Shown piece by piece: positions 59,391-64,000 of a DNA stretch of 64,000 nucleotides. Both the position numbers and the translations under genes were made by a program. The notes beneath the pieces were generated by a model. That model was given only the letters and a program-made list of their open reading frames with translations. It had not been told where the DNA came from and did not search any database. Origin of the DNA: Hypericum androsaemum (lineage: Eukaryota; Streptophyta; Magnoliopsida; Malpighiales; Hypericaceae); assembly GCA_963995505.1 (NCBI GenBank), contig OZ023199.1:2666001-2730000 (forward strand), read 5' to 3'. How positions within the stretch are numbered: the stretch's first letter is position 1; each line of letters opens with the position of its first letter.

Positions 59391-61136
59391 ATGGAGAAGA
59401 AGCAAGGGTTCTTCTCGACGCTCAAGGAGGAGGTGGTGCGTGGTTTGTCACCGGGCCGGACCCGGACCAGGGTCCGGTCCAGGTCAGTCAGCCCGGCCCG
59501 GACTGGCTCCCCGTTGTCCTCCCTCATCCTCTTCATGAAGAAGGGAAGCAGCCACCCGGATCCCCTCATAGGGAGATCCGGGAGCCTGAGGCCTGTCCTG
59601 GAGGGTCCGGATACCGAAGACGGGTCGGACCAGCCCAGTCGGGTCGGGTCCGGACTCGGCAACTGGGTCAGGACCCAGCTGATGATGTCTCCCACCGAGA
59701 CGGCGTCGTTTAATAAGAGGAGTGATCTGAGGATGCTTATTGGGGTGATGGGTGCCCCTTTGGCCCCTGTCCACGTCAGCTCCTTGGACCCTTTGCCTCA
59801 CCTAAGCATCAAGGACACCCCTATTGTGAGTTGATATTATTACCCATTTCCTTTTTTTTTCTATTGTCGGTATTCGAACATCCACTAAACCGACCGGTTC
59901 ATGCTTAAAGGTTGTTCCTTTTTGGGTTGGGTGGATTTTTTGAGATGTGGGTTTGGTAGGTTCTTGCATGTAGTGAAATGGGTAGGAATAAAGTTTGTCT
60001 TTTGAGCGTTTTATGTTGACTTTATTTGGTGTTGACTGTGTTTGTCGGTGCAGGAGACTTCCTCTGCTCAGTACATACTGCAGCAGTACACGGCGGCGTC
60101 CGGGGGGCAGAAGCTGCAGAACTCGATCCGGAATGCGTATGCCATGGGGAAGATGAAGATGATCGCCTCGGAGTTTGAGACCCCGACGAGGGTGGTGAAG
60201 AACAGGAATGGCTCGAGGGGGGCGGATTCTGGTGGGTTTGTGCTCTGGCAGATGAACCCGGACATGTGGTATATGGAGCTTGCTGTTGGTGGTAGCAAGG
60301 TTCATGCTGGCTGTAATGGGAAACTTGTGTGGAGGCACACGCCTTGGCTCGGTGCTCATACTGCGAAAGGCCCTGTTAGGCCTTTGCGCCGTGCTCTTCA
60401 GGTTAGAGATGTTCTGGATTTATGATGTTTAGGTTTGGGATCTGTCTTGTTGCTTTGTTTTGGAATATGATGCTCACATTAGTTGTTTGGATTTGTTTTC
60501 GATGTCATATAGGGACTTGATCCGAGGACCACTGCTAGTATGTTTGCTGATGCAACGTGCACTGGGGAGCGCAAAATAAATGGTGAAGATTGCTTCATCC
60601 TCAAGTTATGTGCTGATCCTCAGACATTGAAGGATAGGAGTGAAGGCCCGGCAGAGATCATAAGACACGTCTTGTTTGGCTACTTCAGTCAGAAGACCGG
60701 GCTTCTTGTTCATATGGAGGACTCGCATCTCACGCGTATCCAATCTAATGGGGGTGATGCTGTTTACTGGGAAACTACGATCAGTTCATTTCTTGATGAC
60801 TACAAGCCTGTGGAGGGGATCATGATTGCCCATTCTGGCCGCTCTGTGGCGACCCTCTATAGGTTTGGCGAGACAGCAATGAGCCATACTAAGACGAAGA
60901 TGGAGGAAGCTTGGACTATTGAAGAGGTTGCGTTCAATGTTCAGGGGCTCTCGATGGACTGTTTCATCCCTCCTGCCGACCTGAGATCTGGGTCTATCAG
61001 CGAAACTTGTGAGCTCTCTCTGGAAGAAAGGGAAAAGAGCACAGTATCATCAGGAGCTCATCGAGCAAAAGTTGCAGCTTTGGGGACATCGCATGATTTC
61101 GGCACTGACAATATGGTGTGGAAGATGGAGGTTTGA
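59391..61136 (+). CDS. DUF620 family protein
   Basis: Plant-specific DUF620 protein of 468 residues from exons 59391-59825, 60054-60401 and 60513-61136 with phase-0 junctions. The N-terminus (residues 1-60) is basic and Ser/Arg-rich, SPGRTRTRVRSRSVSPART. The conserved body runs from about residue 95 to 440: RMLIGVMGAPLAPV, SSAQYILQQYTAASGGQKLQ, AYAMGKMKM, GGFVLWQMNPDMWYMELAVG, TGERKINGEDCFILKL, FGYFSQKTGLLVHMEDSHL and AHSGRSVATLYRFGE. The fold resembles lipid-binding START-like or lipoprotein carrier architectures in some annotations, but no function is established. No defects seen. A 3' UTR follows to about 61.5 kb. Confidence 0.92.
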
Positions 61137-64000
61137 CTACTAAGGGTAGGGATGACTTGGGGTCAATTGTTTATACTGGTAGCTAGTGTTTACTGACTAA
61201 CACATTAGTAGTTACAAAGCCAAACATTGAAGTCATTTTTTCCTGGACTCTGGGTTATTATGCCTCTGTTAATCTGTAAATAGAGCATAATCATTCTCCG
61301 GTTCCGAGTGACCCGGGTGGATCTTTATACTCTGCAGAATCCGACTAAGGAGAGTTGGAGCTCGGTTTTCCATTTAGGGATATAGAGCAGATGGAGGTTG
61401 GTTTTTAGTTTGCCTTCCATGCAATGGCAGTAGCAAGGGAAGATGCTTCTGGTTTCATTCTTTCTTAATTTATCACTTGGGTTTCTTCCTTGTTCATGTA
61501 ATATCATGAGGTTGCCTCTTTCAATATTATTAGAGTTATTCTGCAACTATAAAATTCAGTCTACCAATGTGGTTCGTTATGTTGTTGCTCAAGTTTCTTG
61601 ATATGTACTCTCTCTACTTTGTCCACTAATGGTTGTTGGGTTCTTGGTGGACATTTCCTCTTTTGATCAGTAAGGTTTTGGGTGGCTTTTTCCACCTTGC
61701 CCATGCAAGTTGCTGTACTGTTTGTGCTTGGTGCTCCCTTCTCACTGGTTACTATCCTATCTTTACATAGTGGGTGCAAGCATATACTCTTGAGTTTTAG
61801 GAGCGGACGTTTTTTACGTTCGGAAGATTTGAACTCCAGACATGTTTAATCGAATCCAAGTCTCTTATCATATGGATAAATTGGAAGCTCTATCTCAATA
61901 GCGATGTATGTGCCTTGCCTTTAACTAACTTTACCTTTTCTCCCCTCCACATCACACCACCACGCTATTGACCCTTCAGAGGCTTACTTTTCTTTCCTTC
62001 CATCCTTGGACCCGACACCCTCTGAGAATAAACTAACATGGGTTGGGTTAAAGAATGGGAAAATTTGTGTTTGGTACTCTGTAGATTAATGCAATTTCAG
62101 TTCAGCGTGTTGTAAACTTAGAAGTTTATCTTTTTTTTTTCACAGCTCCAACTAATATGTGTTCGATCTGAATAGAACTACATAGGTGACAAAATCCTCC
62201 ATGGCGAGTTTTATCATGCAAATGCATATATATTATTAACTCATCTGTGTGCACGGTGATCAAATTTTTATCAAATAATAGTGAATCAAAAACAAAAATT
62301 GGTCGAGATATTTAGTTATGTTAAAATTCAGTTGGAAGAAGATTCACTCTTTGTGGTTCGTTTCGAACTAAACTAATTTGACCAATAAATATCCGAAATG
62401 ATACATAACAAAAAAAATACTAAATTGATGTTTTAAAATGACAGAGAGCAGTGAAGTGCGAGGCGTTCCATTGTTCATTACTGAAATGAGGTTTTTGCCC
62501 AAAAAAATAAGAAGCGTGTGTGTGAAGCATCATTACAGCGGGGCACGGGGTGAAAAGTTTTGGTAAACCCCATGTGATATCTTTATGATTTAATTCTCTA
62601 ATGTAACGTTGGTATATAGCCAAGGCTGGCTACTTTAATATTGTATTCCAAGTGAGGGAGAAGGTTTGATGGTATGTAGCCAAGGTTTGGGAACTGTAAC
62701 CGTTGGTTTAGGAACCACGGATTCGGTGGTTCAAACCGAACCGTGGCCACTTCTATTGGTGGGTAAACTTCATAAAGAATGTTTAAAATGGTGATTCAAT
62801 ACCTTGTAATTTTTTTTAACAGTGTGCCGCCTTTTCACAATATTTCCTTCAAAAAAAATACCTCGGGTCGATATTAAAATGTTACGAAGGGTACGTGCAA
62901 TAGCCAGTGTCTATCACTTTGCAGTTATTAGTCGGCACTACGAGTTATTGCACGAGTGTGGGCTCTCTCTCTCGGGTTACGAAAGCAAATTTGGGTGTCC
63001 ACTAATACGGCAACCAATTATAGCAGCTTCGCATGTGTGATGCATCAATTAAGATTCCGTATAGGGTTGGTAACAACCGAGATCAGATCATCCTTAGTTG
63101 GTGCTATCAGCTAACCAACCTTCTACCTTCCTTGTTGTATTTCCGAGGCTCGAATCCGACATCTTAAGCAAATACAGCTCACGTTCATTCAACAGCAAAT
63201 TGCTTGGCTATCAAAAAAGAAAATGCAGGAATCAAGAGATTATGCTTATACCTGGCTTTGCTAAAATTCATTCCACCTATCGATATACCTGCAAGCTGCC
63301 CATCATTTACCTTCCAATGAAAGCAGTTTCACCAAACAATTCTCCCAACCAACAATTAAGTTGTTTATTTAATCAACACTGAACACTTATATCAATAATA
63401 AAATGTGCATCACTAAAATTTGCTATAGAAAATTTTGTTAATAATTGAGATTTCATACGAAACGGAATTAATTTACATAGTGTATGTTCGGATGAGCTAT
63501 TTCGGCCAAAAACATCAATAGAATTCTCCGATATTATTAAACATTATATTTTGTTAGAAAATCGTCAGAATCCGAAACAAAATTAACTCCATCAACTTCA
63601 TAAGATTATTCAGATGTATAATGCAATTAGACTTCCCTTTTACTATTAGATTTTTTTTGGGAAAGGTTTTTGCTATTAGATGTTGCTCTTCATGGTTTGC
63701 TCTTTATTTATTTATATGCACACGGTCAACGCATTGATGGAGACCATTCAACAAGCCATTGTGGCCATTAAATTCTTCTCATTATGGCCATTAAATTAGT
63801 TTGGTCCTCCAAAGAAAATAGACAAGAAAATTGAATTTACTTGACGTGGACAATGAACCAAACGAGCCAGATAGGAAAAATAATGTGCAAATGACAGTGC
63901 GCTAAAAAAAATCCTCAAGTGATTATGCCTAGATTCTGGTACCAAAAATAATATTATGGTCAGATTCCTTTCCTTCACTTTGCTATTAATTTAAAAAAAG
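61137..64000. other. DUF620 3' UTR and distal spacer
   Basis: After the 3' UTR this is AT-rich spacer to the end of the window. A SINE-like piece lies at 61796-61890 (minus strand: CTTGGATTCGATTAAACATG then GGAGTTCAAATCTTCCG). No gene recognised to 64000. Confidence 0.45.
61796..61890 (-). repeat. SINE-like element (tRNA-derived family)
   Basis: Minus strand shows the ATAAGAGACTTGGATTCG and GAGTTCAAATCTTCCG motifs in the same order as the copies near 33.6 and 35.7 kb. Boundaries unknown. Confidence 0.35.

Noticed and set aside
1..64000. CRISPR arrays, bacterial operons, rRNA genes
   Set aside because: No regularly spaced conserved repeat with unique spacers, no polycistronic layout, and no rRNA-like sequence was seen. 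The window is clearly plant nuclear DNA.

Overview
This is nuclear DNA from a flowering plant, most likely a eudicot. The evidence is intron-rich genes with GT-AG and some GC-AG introns, plant-only families (GH95 fucosidase, GASA/snakin, DUF620, GeBP, A3-type cyclin, HAT3.1, NFD6-like), AT-rich spacers, and plant transposons. I cannot name the species. Exon structures were derived by hand from protein homology plus splice signals. Reading phases agree across every junction given below, except where noted.

Layout, left to right: alpha-L-fucosidase GH95 (+, 5' end outside the window, to 3341); a small NFD6-like organelle protein (+, 4205-4995); TIP41-like (-, 6195-8417, one conserved block missing); cyclin A3 (-, 9441-11652, E2F-like site upstream); HAT3.1-type PHD/homeodomain regulator (-, 12582-16236, with a probable 5'-UTR exon near 17.4 kb); plastid DUF760 protein (-, 18355-21549). 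A repeat block follows (22.0-23.3 kb), then a complete Pack-MULE carrying a GeBP/STK gene fragment (24103-25154). Next are a Pumilio/PUF protein (+, 25461-27838); a TXNDC9-type thioredoxin-fold protein (-, 28493-29945) with a 5'-truncated LINE just upstream (30176-30974); a GASA/snakin peptide (-, 32647-33364); and a DHU1-like LRR+WD40 protein (-, 36011-40949) with an in-frame stop at its midpoint.

From about 41 to 59 kb there are no host genes that I recognise. This stretch has a TRIM-like mini-retroelement (43.2-43.5 kb) and a full Ty1/copia element on the minus strand (46831-56470, target duplication CAATT). Nested in the copia integrase is a complete hAT transposon (50337-54234, target duplication ATGCCATG) with a long transposase frame. 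A trimeric 176-bp repeat at 57.3 kb is related to a dimer at 23 kb. The last gene is a DUF620 protein (+, 59391-61136); about 2.9 kb of spacer follows.

The genes form no operon or shared pathway; they are independent transcription units. Host functions include cell cycle (CYCA3), TOR/PP2A signalling (TIP41), RNA-binding control (PUF), CUL4-type ubiquitination (DHU1-like), chromatin/transcription (HAT3.1) and secreted cysteine-rich peptides (GASA). The most unusual material is transposon biology: precise target duplications at three nested or solo insertions, a copia element without a tRNA-Met primer site but with a 16-nt self-complementary match, and three host genes with lesions (DHU1-like nonsense codon, TIP41-like missing block, TXNDC9 shifted tail).
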